From Dioscorea cayenensis subsp. rotundata (taxonomy: Eukaryota; Streptophyta; Magnoliopsida; Dioscoreales; Dioscoreaceae): DNA of 64,000 bases. Location: NCBI RefSeq assembly GCF_009730915.1, contig NC_052489.1, positions 29,133,916 through 29,197,915 on the forward strand, read 5' to 3'. Below the pieces are notes generated by a model that saw nothing but the letters and a program-made list of their open reading frames with translations, did not search any database and was not told the DNA's origin. Of the stretch, positions 1 through 10,188 are shown piece after piece (position 1 is the first letter of the stretch; every line of letters starts with the position of its first letter). The translations under genes were made by a program, and so were the position numbers.

Positions 1-1051
1 CCTCCTCCTCCTCCTCCATGACCTCCTCCTCATGATCCAAAACAACCAAAGGCTCCAAACTCCTCCACCCTTCCCTCCCTTCCACTCCCATATCAAAAGT
101 ATAAACCATCTTCACACACTCTTCCCCTCTCCTATACCCTCCAAGAAAATACAACCTCATCCCTATTGCCCCCATTGTCACATACACCCTCTCCATCCTC
201 CCTTCCCATGATGATGATGACATCAACAACTCATTCAACCTATCACTCTGTGATCTCTCCACCACACTCCATATTCCCAACTTCCCATCATACTCTTCCA
301 CATGACCTTTCCAAGAGTTCAAACAGTCTCCAGAACTAAACAACCTTTCACCAACTGCCACTATCTGGTTTGGCGGCACGTCCAACTGCCACATTCCCGG
401 CATCAACTCCCACTCACACCGTTCCTCATCATAAACGTCCACCGAGCTCCTTTCCACCACAAACGGCATCACAGTCCCATCATCTCCTCTTTCCACAAAC
501 CCTCCGATCACATGAAACCTCCCTTTCCACACAACTCCGACACATTTGTATCTCAGCCGGCTCATCCCCGGCAACTCCACCCACCTGTCTCGTCCCGGTT
601 CATAAACCTCCGCTGACGCCGTCCCACGCGCTGTCAACACTGTGCACTGTCCTCCGGCCACGTACACTTTCTCATCACACACTGCACATGCAAAGTTGAA
701 CCTCGGGGTGGTCATCGGCGTGCATGTTGACCACTCTCTTGTGTTCACGTCGTACCGGAGAACTTCAACTCGGACGGTGATGTCTCGTTCTTGATCTTTG
801 TTCTCTTTCTTGCAAAGCTTGCCACCAATGATGTAGATGAAGTTGGATATTGATACCATGGCGAAGCCTTTCAGTGTGTGGTTCTCTGGAATTCCCGGGA
901 TCGGTCCGGCGCATCGCCATGAGTTGTCGGACGGGTTGTAGAACTCTAGCCTGTTGCAATACTTGTTCTTTGTGCTCCTACACGATGATCGGAGACAGAA
1001 TGTTGCATATATCCGGTGTTGGCTTCCATGGATTGATGCTAAAGAGCCCAT
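1..1051 (-). CDS. Kelch-repeat protein, 3' end beyond left edge
   Basis: One open frame of 350 codons starts at the ATG at 1051-1049 and is still open at base 1, so the C-terminus is missing. At least three kelch-type blades are visible. Each has a hydrophobic strand ending in a double glycine followed by a conserved Tyr/Trp pair: residues 63-77 (ends YIIGG), 117-134 (ends VYVAGG), 150-184 (VYEPGRDRW then VIGG). A further blade lies near 288-305 (YFLGG). No F-box is seen before the first blade, so this is either a kelch-only plant protein or an F-box/kelch protein that lost or never had the F-box. Kelch propellers act as protein-interaction platforms, often as substrate receptors; the partner here is unknown. 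The last visible codons are a run of glutamates encoded by GAG repeats at bases 2-17. No intron is needed. Confidence 0.8.
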   Translation of the reverse strand, partial: MGSLASIHGSQHRIYATFCLRSSCRSTKNKYCNRLEFYNPSDNSWRCAGPIPGIPENHTLKGFAMVSISNFIYIIGGKLCKKENKDQERDITVRVEVLRYDVNTREWSTCTPMTTPRFNFACAVCDEKVYVAGGQCTVLTARGTASAEVYEPGRDRWVELPGMSRLRYKCVGVVWKGRFHVIGGFVERGDDGTVMPFVVERSSVDVYDEERCEWELMPGMWQLDVPPNQIVAVGERLFSSGDCLNSWKGHVEEYDGKLGIWSVVERSQSDRLNELLMSSSSWEGRMERVYVTMGAIGMRLYFLGGYRRGEECVKMVYTFDMGVEGREGWRSLEPLVVLDHEEEVMEEEEE

Positions 1052-1999
1052 TAATTATAAATGAAGTTAGATATATATAATACTATGTAGTGGTAGTAGT
1101 AATAGTAGTGGAAGTGTATGTAGTAGTGGGTGAGGGAGAGGGTTTGGAGGGATTGAAAGGAAAGGGTGGTGAGGTTGATATAGTTGGGAAGGTGACGGAG
1201 AAGGCAAGAAGAGATTGAATGTTTGCTGTATAGTGAGCATCGAACTGGGGGCAATGGAACAGTATTGAATGTTTTTTTAAGGAGTTTTTGCTTTGGTTTG
1301 AGCTTTGGAATTTAGTGATGAATTTTAGAGGAGTTTGAGCTCTAGCATTGTGAGTATCATGCGAATTGTTATGTGTTTTGTTGTGGTTGGATATATGTCT
1401 TGTTTCTTTGACCCATGAAGGTCTTGAGAGGAGAACTATGTTGTGCAGGGATGAATCCTAGGTGGGTATATATAATTTATATATATATATATATGTTTGT
1501 AGTCTTTGACTCTTACTTTTTGATGTTGGATTATATAATGTAATTATCTTATATTATTGCTGTTAAGAAAATATTCTAACAAACAAAATTGCATGTTGAC
1601 TTGATCAAAATCATGGTTCAGAAAATCAATGAGACCCAAATGTTAAAAGGTGATGGGAAGTGAATTAATGTACTAAAGAGCATTGAGATAATGCAGTGAA
1701 TTTGCAGAATCTCCACAGGAATGATATAAAAATGGAAAAAGTTGAGAGAAAGAAGCCAAGCCAAAACCCCGTGGGTTAGCTGGAATCTTAAAAAGGTCTT
1801 CCACTTCTGCTCATCTTTCCCATCACTCCCATGTTTGTCATTCTCATGTGATACATAAATACAGAAGAGAATTCTTCACAGAGAACACAGTGTGCTCTTT
1901 TTCAGTACTTTAAATTTAAACACTTTTCAAAGTTCTTAAAAGAAGGCTCATCATTTCCTTCACATTTTCAAGAAGCTCTAGACTCTTGATGTTTTGTCT
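1052..1999. promoter_or_regulatory. Divergent intergenic region between kelch gene and small ORF
   Basis: The kelch gene (-) and the small gene (+) start from opposite sides of this 950-bp gap, so both promoters should lie here. An alternating TA run at about 1470-1495 could serve as a TATA region for the minus-strand gene. A CATAAATA-like stretch near 1853-1860 lies about 140 bp before the plus-strand ATG. Neither is proven. No repeat or other gene is visible. Confidence 0.35.
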
Positions 2000-2221
2000 A
2001 TGAGGATGAGTTTGATTGGCCTGATAATCCTGTTGAACAAGAGAAGTCAGAAGGAGTGCAAGAGGCTTGTTGGGAGGATGAGAGGAAGCAAAAGGAAGAG
2101 GAACACAGATAAGGATAAGGTGAGGTTTCAATATGATCCATTGAGCTATGCTCTTAACTTTGATGACGGCCTTTTCATTTACTTTGATAGGATGAATAGA
2201 AGACTAAGGGACCAAGTCTAA
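2000..2221 (+). CDS. Small plant protein with YDPLSYALNFDDG motif (73 aa)
   Basis: The ATG at 2000 opens a 73-codon frame ending at 2219-2221. The N-terminal third is hydrophobic then basic (MRMSLIGLIILL, then Lys/Arg-rich with RGSKRKR). The C-terminal half carries RFQYDPLSYALNFDDG at about residues 42-57. A tyrosine-aspartate-proline signature followed by NFDDG is, from memory, shared by a group of short uncharacterised plant proteins, which is the main reason for calling this a gene. No domain of known function is visible and I assign none. It is a single exon with an in-frame ATG again two codons later. The 5' flank looks like a short leader after a weak TATA-like site. The basic N-terminus could be a membrane or nuclear targeting segment, but that is speculation. 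Confidence 0.6.
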   Translation: MRMSLIGLIILLNKRSQKECKRLVGRMRGSKRKRNTDKDKVRFQYDPLSYALNFDDGLFIYFDRMNRRLRDQV

Positions 2222-2682
2222 CAAGCATGTTGCACTCTAGGGTTATCCTTTGTATGATTATGTGATTTGAATCCTTTTTTAACTTCTTCTTCTTCTTATT
2301 ATTATTATTACATGGCTGCTTGTGCAGTTTATTCTGTCATTTGCTTTGTGATTTTGTTCTTGTGAGGTTAGCTCATGGAACACAGATGGGAATGACAGGA
2401 TGTCATTTTGGATTGCAAGAATATGGAGGAAAGTAAAAGAGAAAAAAAAAATGCAAATAATCAGCAAATAAACCCCATTTGAAGATGATTTTGGTGAGAA
2501 CAACGTAAGAGTAACGAGAGATACTGAGGGAATAACATATTGACCATTATAAATGAGAACTTAGGAAATCCAGTCATTAGGAATCTAGCATTCAAGAGAA
2601 CACAATAATCCAGTTATTCACATAAGTTCACCAAGAATTTCCAGTTTCCTACTGAATTGGCTCACAAAGCAGCGCTTAAGAC
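2222..2682. other. Intergenic, convergent 3' ends
   Basis: This gap holds the 3' side of the small ORF and the 3' UTR of the GID8-like gene, which converge here. A TTC/TTA-rich microsatellite lies at about 2283-2310. I see no further gene or repeat. Confidence 0.5.
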
Positions 2683-5080
2683 TCAGATAGCTGGATCTTC
2701 AAGTGTGGCCTTAACTAAGTCAGTGATATGTGGATAAACAGCCTTCTCGTCAAGCTGATTTTGAGCCCATATCAGCATCTTCAATAGACTAGGAAGCTTT
2801 GGTTCTGGAAATTAATGTAACAGATGTTAATGCCAGAATTAAGCAATAACATAAAATTCCGTTTTGTGATGCTTTGTTCATGACAAAGCATCAAGGGATG
2901 ATTAGAGAAGATTAGAGTGGGGGATACAGTTAAAGTAGCAACAACAAATAGAATGATGTAGCTTCCAAGAGATGGCTATTTAGGCATAATAAAATCCAGA
3001 CAAAGAAATGCAGTTGGGAGCTTTGGGACCAAAGATGAGTTCGACTTCAGGAAATAGATCCAAAGATGGTCCAGGAATTTGATTTATGCTACTCAAGAAA
3101 GAACATGTCAACCAAATAAGAATAGTAAGAGAACAAATGATCAATCACCAACCTTTTTCATGGCTTTGGCTTGTGAGGATGGCTGCATTTACTTCACTTG
3201 CAGTTTTTAAACGCTGAGACAGGTCAAGAAGTTCTCCATATGGACAATTCTTCACATCTTCAAATGCCAGCAGTGCAACTGTCCTCTCCAACTCATCCAA
3301 AAAACATTGCTACAGAAAACCAATCCAACCATGATAAGTAGCAACCACTTTGACAATGGAGATTTAGAAAATACTTCTCTAATTCTCTAAATGAGAGGGT
3401 GAGGTTTTGAGTCAAGGCTATACCAAAAAACAAAGTGGCTTGTCCTTATTTCTTAAAAAAAACCATGCTAAGTAGTGAAAAGAGTTCATTGTTAAATAGT
3501 TACTGCTAAAAGCATCTAACTTACTAACAAGGATTCACAATGGAGCCGGACGATGTTTGTATGTGTTATTAAGATGGTCATACAACTGTGTTTAATACTA
3601 AGGTCCAGGAAAACTTAAGCAAAAGGTGTATGCAAAAAATATTTAGTTTGTCTATAGCAGGTTACCCTTTCAAGTTAGTTAGACATAACTACTGGTCAAA
3701 GGAAAGAAAAGAGATGAGAGTTATTGGACGGGCATTACATTTTCCTCGCCCCTTGGTGCTAGCTCCTCTTGAGCAAACTCCAGTGCCTCCTCTACCTTTC
3801 CAACACGAATCAATTCTATCAACCTCTGTTGTTGAAGATGGAAATATAGCTGAGGATTTGTATCTAGTATCTGCAAACAAATTAAAACAAGAACTGATGA
3901 TGTAAGATCTCATTTTTGCTCAAAACAAAACAATGCAAACATCATCCATGCACCTCACAATCATTGTGCTCAGACACAGTAAAAGAGTTAGTATACTTCA
4001 ACTGGTTAAAACACAAATCTTAAATTCTATTTCAAGTACACAAAACATTACATAGAAGACAATACCAAACCAAGCAATTACAAGGTTCTGCAAGACTGAT
4101 ATGCACTGTATCCGCTTGGATAAAAGCAAAAAAAAAAATAAGATTTGTGTGTCATATCTATTGAATCCACTCAAAGAAGCAAATTAAGCAGCCAAAAGGT
4201 CATCAAAACATTGGTGTCCTCTTGGCTAGAGATGTTGAAGTTCTAAAACATTAACAAAAATTTAATCCAGGAATGCTTCATAACGCAACAAGACCCAGAC
4301 AAAGCTCGCTTAAATTTTAATTTTTTTCAGCACTGACGCCATAAAAATGGTAATTAATAACTGCGATCAATCTAAAAATTATGGGTTTATCTACATTCAA
4401 CAAAAGAAAGAGCAAGAGATTAAATGGATGAAATCATACCTCAGGATTCAAATCATTCACTTTTTCAATGGTAATTAATGACTGCGATCAATATAAAAAT
4501 TGCGGGTTTATCTACATTCAAAAAAAGAGGGAGCAAGATATCAAATGGATGAAATCGTACCTCAGGATTCAAATCATTCACTTTTTCAATGGCATCCAGA
4601 ACATCACCAGACTGCACAGCCTTCTTCACCGCCATTCGATCAGTAATGGTCGCCAGATCGATATCAGCTACACATCCATCCATCATCAAAAGGAAAAACG
4701 CGAAACACCAATCAAACAAAAAAAGGAAAAACAGAAACACCAAAGATTAAGAGAGCGCAAGAGGTACGTTCAGTGCCAGACTCGATGCGAAACTTATCAG
4801 CAGCCTCAACGTAACCCTCAGTGACAAGGAAATTCATGACGAGCTTGTTCATGTCTTGCTTGCGGATCTTCACATCCCGGAGCTTCCGCTCCCACTCCTC
4901 CCTCGTTATCACCTTCTTCGACGTTGCCTGCCAGCAAGAAGAGCAAATCGAAGCAAAATCAATCGATCAAACTCATAGAATACTGCTTCATGGATTAGGG
5001 CAAGTATAGAGAGAGAGGGAAAGAGAGAGCACCATGGTCTGGATGAGATCGAGAATGCGGAGAGTGGAGAAGTGGGACAT
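2683..5080 (-). CDS. GID8: GID8-like CTLH-complex subunit (LisH-CTLH)
   Basis: Six exons join to 241 codons: 5080-5033, 4927-4768, 4667-4561, 3870-3739, 3309-3153 and 2804-2683, all with GT-AG borders and matching phases. The product matches plant homologues of yeast Gid8/human TWA1 (At1g61150 type). A LisH helix pair lies at about residues 36-66 ([13 protein letters not shown]), then the CTLH segment ([16 protein letters not shown]) and the C-terminal CRA-like part ending in LEDPAI. Family members scaffold the GID/CTLH E3 ubiquitin ligase in cytosol and nucleus. Exon 1 adds 15 residues before the usual plant start (MATSKK); that second ATG is the last codon of exon 1. A short upstream ORF and a MULE lie just upstream. 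A 121-bp tandem duplication covers the end of exon 3. Length and order fit an intact gene. Confidence 0.92.
4349..4590. repeat. 121-bp tandem duplication over GID8 exon 3 end
   Basis: Two near-identical units, 4349-4469 and 4470-4590, lie head to tail. Each carries the last 30 bases of GID8 exon 3, its GT donor, and the start of intron 3. The unit nearer the exon body (4470-4590) supplies the working donor at 4560/4559. The other copy places a duplicate donor about 121 bp into the intron. Confidence 0.9.
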
Positions 5081-5103
5081 CACCGTCGGGAGCCGGACGC
5101 CAT
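5080..5103 (-). promoter_or_regulatory. Short upstream ORF overlapping GID8 start
   Basis: A minus-strand ATG at 5103 opens seven codons and stops with TGA at 5082-5080. The final A of that stop is the first base of the GID8 ATG (TGATG overlap). Such stop-start overlaps can allow reinitiation and may lower or tune translation. Whether the transcript starts upstream of it is not visible. Confidence 0.45.
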
Positions 5104-5204
5104 GGCCGATGATGCGAAGCTGAGATCCGCGTGCGAGATGGTTCCAGATCCTCAGGAAAACTTCTAGCTCTCAAACCCTATCTCATATTTCTTATGTATT
5201 ATTA

Positions 5205-5417
5205 GGGTTAAATTTTCAGGAGGTCACCCAACTTTACTTCGTTTTCAATTCGGTCACCCAAGTTCAAAACGCATAAAAACGATCACCCAACTATGATTTC
5301 TTTTCACCGGTCAGTCACCCGACCAATTCCAGCCCTCATAAACCTACGTGGCAGCCGGAGCGGCTCTGTCAGCAGGGCTATGCTGACTCAAAATAAACCC
5401 TCCACGCCATCATCAAG
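5205..5417. repeat. MULE left terminal inverted repeat
   Basis: This pairs with 6217-6466 in reverse orientation. Identity is near perfect over the outer 190 bp. A further block of about 20 bp (CCTCCACG..CATCATCAAG) matches beyond a short gap. Confidence 0.9.
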
Positions 5418-6216
5418 ATCTCTTGTTGATTCCCCTACCCCGGCTTCTCGGGCGATCTCTTAGCGGGTTCTTGGATCCTTCGCCTCAACCTGATAACCTA
5501 TTATCTTCCTCTTCTCCATGGCCTCGTTTCTCTGTTTTGCATTTTCAATCCAATTCCGAGGAAGTTTCTTGATAAAAAAAATCTCATTTTTGTGAATAAT
5601 TCATGGAAAATATTACGTCTTTTAGATTAAAAAAATCAAGTCTTTCGTGTTTTTTTGGAGCAATGGAGGCGGAGGAGATAGAGAGGGCGTTGTTGAGAAG
5701 CCATGGCTATTCTAGAGATCACTTGCAGCGGTATAGGAGCGGTGTGTGCTCAAGAGCCAGGAGATGACTCGAGGAGAGTTTGAGATTGCGCTCAGCCTTG
5801 GGCTTTTTTCTCTGTGGGTGTCTTGGCGTTAAGGTGAAGAAGGAGAAGCTTGTTCGCTCAGTCGCTTTGTGGCGATAGTGTTGATGTATCGGAGGGAGCG
5901 AGGAGTTCATGGTGATGCGGCCGATCGAGAGGGCTTGCTCATGCCGACTGGGAGGCGCAAGAGGAGCAGAGGAAGAAGAAGAAGATGTAGAGCCTGAAGA
6001 GGTTGGAAGCGAAGAGGAAGAGGTTGGAGAGGAGGAGCTCGAGATCGGTGGCAGTGGCCAAGAGGCTCCATTCTGGTAAAGGGTTGGATGGAGGGATAAT
6101 GAATGGCGTCGTGTCGGGTGAGACTCTTCGGACCGATCTCGCCTATTACCCCTGCTCTTCGCAAGACATCGCTGCCTCGCTTTCTTCCGAATTAAGGAAG
6201 AAGATGAAGAAATAAG

Positions 6217-6466
6217 CTTGATGATGACGTGGAGGGTTTGAAGCTGATATGTGCATAGCCCTACTGACACATCAGGATTTTGAGTCAGCATAGCCCTGCT
6301 GACAGAGCCGCTCCGGCTGCCACGTAGGTTTATGAGGGTTGGAATTGGTCAGGTGACTGACCGGTGAAAAGAAATCATAGTTGGGTGATCGTTTTTATGC
6401 GTTTTGAACTTGGGTGAACGAATTGAAAACGAAGTAAAGTTGGGTGACCTCCTGAAAATTTAACCC
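6217..6466. repeat. MULE right terminal inverted repeat, with internal duplication
   Basis: This is the inverted partner of 5205-5417. It is longer because about 35 extra bases are inserted near 6245-6276. They repeat the adjoining stretch: GCATAGCCCT(A/G)CTGACA occurs twice, near 6253 and 6287. Confidence 0.85.
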
Positions 6467-6476
6467 TGTATTATTA

Positions 6477-8325
6477 CTTACTATAAAGGCCCATTCCCGA
6501 AGCCCATCCAGCCCAATTCTCCACGGCTTAATAAATGGAGGTGATTTTTATTTATCCATTTTAATAAATTTGAAAGAAATTGGTTAAAATCAGTTGATAA
6601 TTAAAAAAAATAATTGATAAAATATAATTTATAAACATTAAAAATTAATTTTTTAAAATTACTTTTATCTAATAAAAGTATAGTCGAACAAAATTACCCA
6701 ATTAAACAAGATAAGTTTTATATTTTTTAAAAAATATTTAATATTTTTTAAAAATATGATTATGTGGATAAAATATTAATAAATAAAAATTTAAAATATA
6801 ATTTTATTATAAAAATCATGAATTGTGACATCATTAAGAAATTATGCCTAATCTCGATGATAAGATAAAATTTATGCAATTTAATATATATTTTTGAAAA
6901 ACAATTGTTAAGATTCTTAACTATATATATGGTCTTGTTAACAAATATAAACCAAGTATAAATTTAAATTTGTTTTTAAAAATATGAGGCCCCAAGAAAT
7001 CTTAAGCCTTAAGCATATGCCTTAGTCACCTTTCTCTAGGGCCGTCCTGTCCTTGAAGATAAGCAGATAATTTTGATTTCATTCCGGAGAATTGTGGGTT
7101 TTTTAGGAAACTAGTGAGTCAAAAATTTTAAAAACTTAATTAAAAAAAAAAAGTTAAAATTTAGCATGAAAATATTTAATTATTTTAGAATAAATGTTAA
7201 ATAAATGGAAATAAATGAGAAATTTTCAAATGCCTAATCTAAGACTATATCTTGACATTTTCCTTTGATCCTAAATACCATGTTTCAGTTATTGCGACGA
7301 GATAAAATTTTATATCAAGATACCGAACGGAGGTTGCTTTAAGATTAACAAACTATAAAAATAATATCAAATAAATGTATAATTTTAAAAAAAAAATGTT
7401 AAATAACTTTGAAAGTTATTCGACGACTTCTAGCTAATCTCAAAGCTATGGTTGCCTGCTTTAGTGTTATACAGTAACGTCTACAAAAATGAGGCGAGTT
7501 GCATGCTCCACATCATTTGATATCACAAATTAACACTTCATTGGAGATTTGGAGGTAGAGATGATACTGTGATTGCACATGATGGAATGGAACAGTAACA
7601 ATACAGTATGGAAACTGATTGCTCATTGTCTGCACATCCATCAAGGGATTCAGAATTCCAAAGACTTAATATGAACATCTATTTCTCCAATCTTTGAATC
7701 TCTCCAAACAATAGCCAATGTCATCCAGTTATTTCATAGTGCCAATAAGTGGCCAACAACAGTATGAGTTCAGGTTCCAAATTTGCATTTTGGGCAACCA
7801 GCAATCAACAGAGGTTAGAATTTAGTTTTGAAGATAAAGAGCAGCCAATGCAACTGACAATTATTCACAAAGCTTCCAAGTTGTTCGAATTTACTATGTT
7901 GTGCATCAGCACCATCCTTTGTTCAGGACCCTGGAATGAACAGTTCAGTTTTGTTTTGTAGAAAAATGCTAACCACTACTTTTGCTTTCACATACATTGC
8001 TCCTACCATTGGCAACAGATACTCAAAATCAAGCTCCATTTCCATACTCTACATTTTCGATAAAGCTGATAATTCTTCAGAAAAATAAATAAATAAATAA
8101 ATGTCCTCCATGTCCGGCAAGTTGTTCATGTTGAAACTTTGTTTGCTACACTGTCACTATTTTTCGGTTGTCTCAAAAACAAACCTTGATTTATGTCAAA
8201 GAAGTAACCATCTTCTTTTAGATAATGTTTCTTGTTCAGTGTCTCCCCAGTGAGCTATTTGAATGTACCAATAGTCACTGACATTCATAATTGACATAAG
8301 GTTCAATAATTTGCATTTTCCGCTG
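6477..8325. other. AT-rich intergenic region
   Basis: About 1.8 kb of AT-rich sequence between the MULE and the PPR stop codon. I see no coding frame with a recognisable product, no RNA gene and no clear transposon termini. The last few hundred bases before 8325 should include the 3' UTR of the minus-strand PPR gene. Confidence 0.5.
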
Positions 8326-10188
8326 CTAGATTTGCAACAGAGATTGGAATTTAACTCGCCTTTTGAAGCTGCCAAACCTGTCATACCCTATTCCTATCTT
8401 ACTATGCAAGAGTTTTATAGCCAGGTCGGCATTTCCCGCTTTCCTCAATGCATTAATCATCACTGTCCGAACCTTCCCCGGAACTTCCCTGCCTTTATCA
8501 ACAATGCCATCAGCCAACTTGCAAGCATGCTCAATCCTACCTGCCTTACAAAGCACATTAAGCATATCCTCATGCGCAGTCTCAGGTATCACTCCCATCG
8601 GAGCTAGCTCATCCAATACTCTACAAGCCCGGGCGAACTTCCCTGAAAGACAAAGCCCTGTCGAAAGGGCTCTAAAAGACGCCGGAGTTGGAGTGATGCC
8701 TCTATCAATCATCATGTTCCACACCTTCAATGCCTCTTCATTCTTACGCTTTCTGAACAACCCATCAATGAGAATAGTATACGTATAAACTGTTTGATCA
8801 CATCCTTCCTTCTCCATTCTCTTAAACAAATCCATAGCTTCGTCGACCATTCCCGCCTTCCCATAAGCATCTATAAGCGCATTGTAGCAATGAGAATCAG
8901 GCACAATCCCCCTCTCAGTCATTTCATCAAATACCTTCTGTGCGTCCCTTACCATGCCAACCTTACCAAATCCATCAATCAAACTGGAATAAAACACAGC
9001 ATTCACAGTCAAACCTTTCCTTTTGCAAAGCTCAAAGCAGTCCATGGCCTCCTGCAACCTCCCATTCTTGCAAAAACAATTCACAACAACACCATAGGCG
9101 ACCTCATCAGGCTCAAGCCCGTCCTCCTTCATCCTATCAAAGACCACCATTGCCTGCTTCTCATTCCCAACCTTGGCGAACGCATCCATGATCGCAGTAT
9201 AGATAGCCACATTAGGCTTACAGCTTCTTCCCACCATCTTCTCCAACACTGACAAACCTTCGAACGGCTTGCAATCCTTACAGAGTCCAGCAATCACAAG
9301 ACTATAAGCGTGCATTGGGATCTCCAACCCTTTCTCCTCCGTCTCATTTAATAGCATTGTGCACTTACCGTAGTCCCCGTCGGCGTAATAGCACTGCATG
9401 AGAGTCAAAAATGTGATCTTGTCCGGCGCCACACCCGCGGCTCGCATCCCATCGAGCAACTCCGCCGCCACCTTCGTCCTCCCCGCTCGGCAATATCCTT
9501 TGAACAACGTGTTGTAAGAGACGACATCCGGAGGGATGCCGGCGTCCGGCATGGAATCGAAGACCCGCTCGGCAGAGGCCAAGAAGTCGGAGTTGACAAG
9601 GGCGTCGAGGAGGCAATTGTAGGTGAGAAGAGTAGGCTGGAGGCCGGACTCCTTCATACGGCGGAGAACCCAGAGGAGTTCATCAAGCATGGAGGCACCA
9701 CCGAGGCTCTTGATCAAGGAGCTGGCGGCGGAGAGGGTAAGGGGGAGGTCACGCTGGCGGAGGTCGGAGATGAGATCGCGGATTGGGGAGGGATCAGGGG
9801 AGGACGAAAGCAGATGAATGAGAGAGACGAAGCAGGGTAGAGAAGGGACAAAATGGGGTTGGAGAGAGGCCCAGCGGAAGAAGAGGAGGGCGGAGGAGGG
9901 GAGGGGGCGGAGGGAGGGGTGGCGGAGGGCGGCGGAGACGAAGGAAGGGGAAAGGTGGATGAGATGGGAGTGACAGAAGGAGGAGAGGTTGGAAGAGAGG
10001 GATTGGGGAGGGGACTGAAGGATGATGGAGAGGATGGAGTGGAGATAGGGCGATGGAGTGGGGTGTTCGCCGCCGGAGGAGAGGCCCGAGAGGTCGATGA
10101 AGGGCTCGATCCATTCGCGCGGTGGGGTTTGCGCAGAGACGGAAGAGAAGGGTTGGCGTCGCCGGAGAATGCTGATGGTTCGCAACAT
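8326..10188 (-). CDS. P-class PPR protein, At1g03560-like, mitochondrial
   Basis: One uninterrupted exon of 620 codons. The N-terminus (MLRTISILRRRQPFSS) is rich in Arg and Ser with no acids, typical of a mitochondrial presequence. From about residue 150 on, 35-residue pentatricopeptide repeats follow in tandem, recognisable by motifs such as TYNCLLDALV, SYNTLFKGYCRAG, CYNALIDAYGKAG and TYTILIDGLF. The repeats are pure P-type; no E or DYW extension follows. The protein ends in a conserved tail (SKIGIGYDRFGS, KRRVKF) that matches what I remember of Arabidopsis At1g03560. Family members bind organelle RNA and affect its stability, processing or translation; the target is unknown. GC is much higher in the first third (about 9400-10180) than at the 3' end, a gradient common in monocot genes. 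Confidence 0.93.
   Translation of the reverse strand: MLRTISILRRRQPFSSVSAQTPPREWIEPFIDLSGLSSGGEHPTPSPYLHSILSIILQSPPQSLSSNLSSFCHSHLIHLSPSFVSAALRHPSLRPLPSSALLFFRWASLQPHFVPSLPCFVSLIHLLSSSPDPSPIRDLISDLRQRDLPLTLSAASSLIKSLGGASMLDELLWVLRRMKESGLQPTLLTYNCLLDALVNSDFLASAERVFDSMPDAGIPPDVVSYNTLFKGYCRAGRTKVAAELLDGMRAAGVAPDKITFLTLMQCYYADGDYGKCTMLLNETEEKGLEIPMHAYSLVIAGLCKDCKPFEGLSVLEKMVGRSCKPNVAIYTAIMDAFAKVGNEKQAMVVFDRMKEDGLEPDEVAYGVVVNCFCKNGRLQEAMDCFELCKRKGLTVNAVFYSSLIDGFGKVGMVRDAQKVFDEMTERGIVPDSHCYNALIDAYGKAGMVDEAMDLFKRMEKEGCDQTVYTYTILIDGLFRKRKNEEALKVWNMMIDRGITPTPASFRALSTGLCLSGKFARACRVLDELAPMGVIPETAHEDMLNVLCKAGRIEHACKLADGIVDKGREVPGKVRTVMINALRKAGNADLAIKLLHSKIGIGYDRFGSFKRRVKFQSLLQI

Larger units (their letters stand above)
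5205..6466. mobile_element. Non-autonomous Mutator-like element (MULE) with long TIRs
   Basis: The element is 1262 bp. It begins GGGTTAAATTTTCAGG and ends with the reverse complement. The outer 190 bp at each end (5205-5394 and 6277-6466) are near-perfect inverted repeats. Similarity resumes inward to 5417 and 6217. Both sides are flanked by an exact 10-bp direct repeat, TGTATTATTA (5195-5204 and 6467-6476). Long TIRs with 9-11 bp target duplications are the Mutator signature. There is no transposase. The interior is GC-richer than its surroundings. It holds short open frames, such as 34 codons at 5663-5767 (+) and a Glu-rich frame near 5980-6080, which suggests captured host sequence as in Pack-MULEs; the donor gene is not recognised. 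It sits 125 bp upstream of the GID8-like start codon. Confidence 0.9.

Noticed and set aside
5719-6291. 190-codon minus-strand frame across the MULE interior
   Set aside because: Ser-rich, low-complexity translation that runs into the TIR; probably a by-product of a GC-rich purine-biased plus strand.
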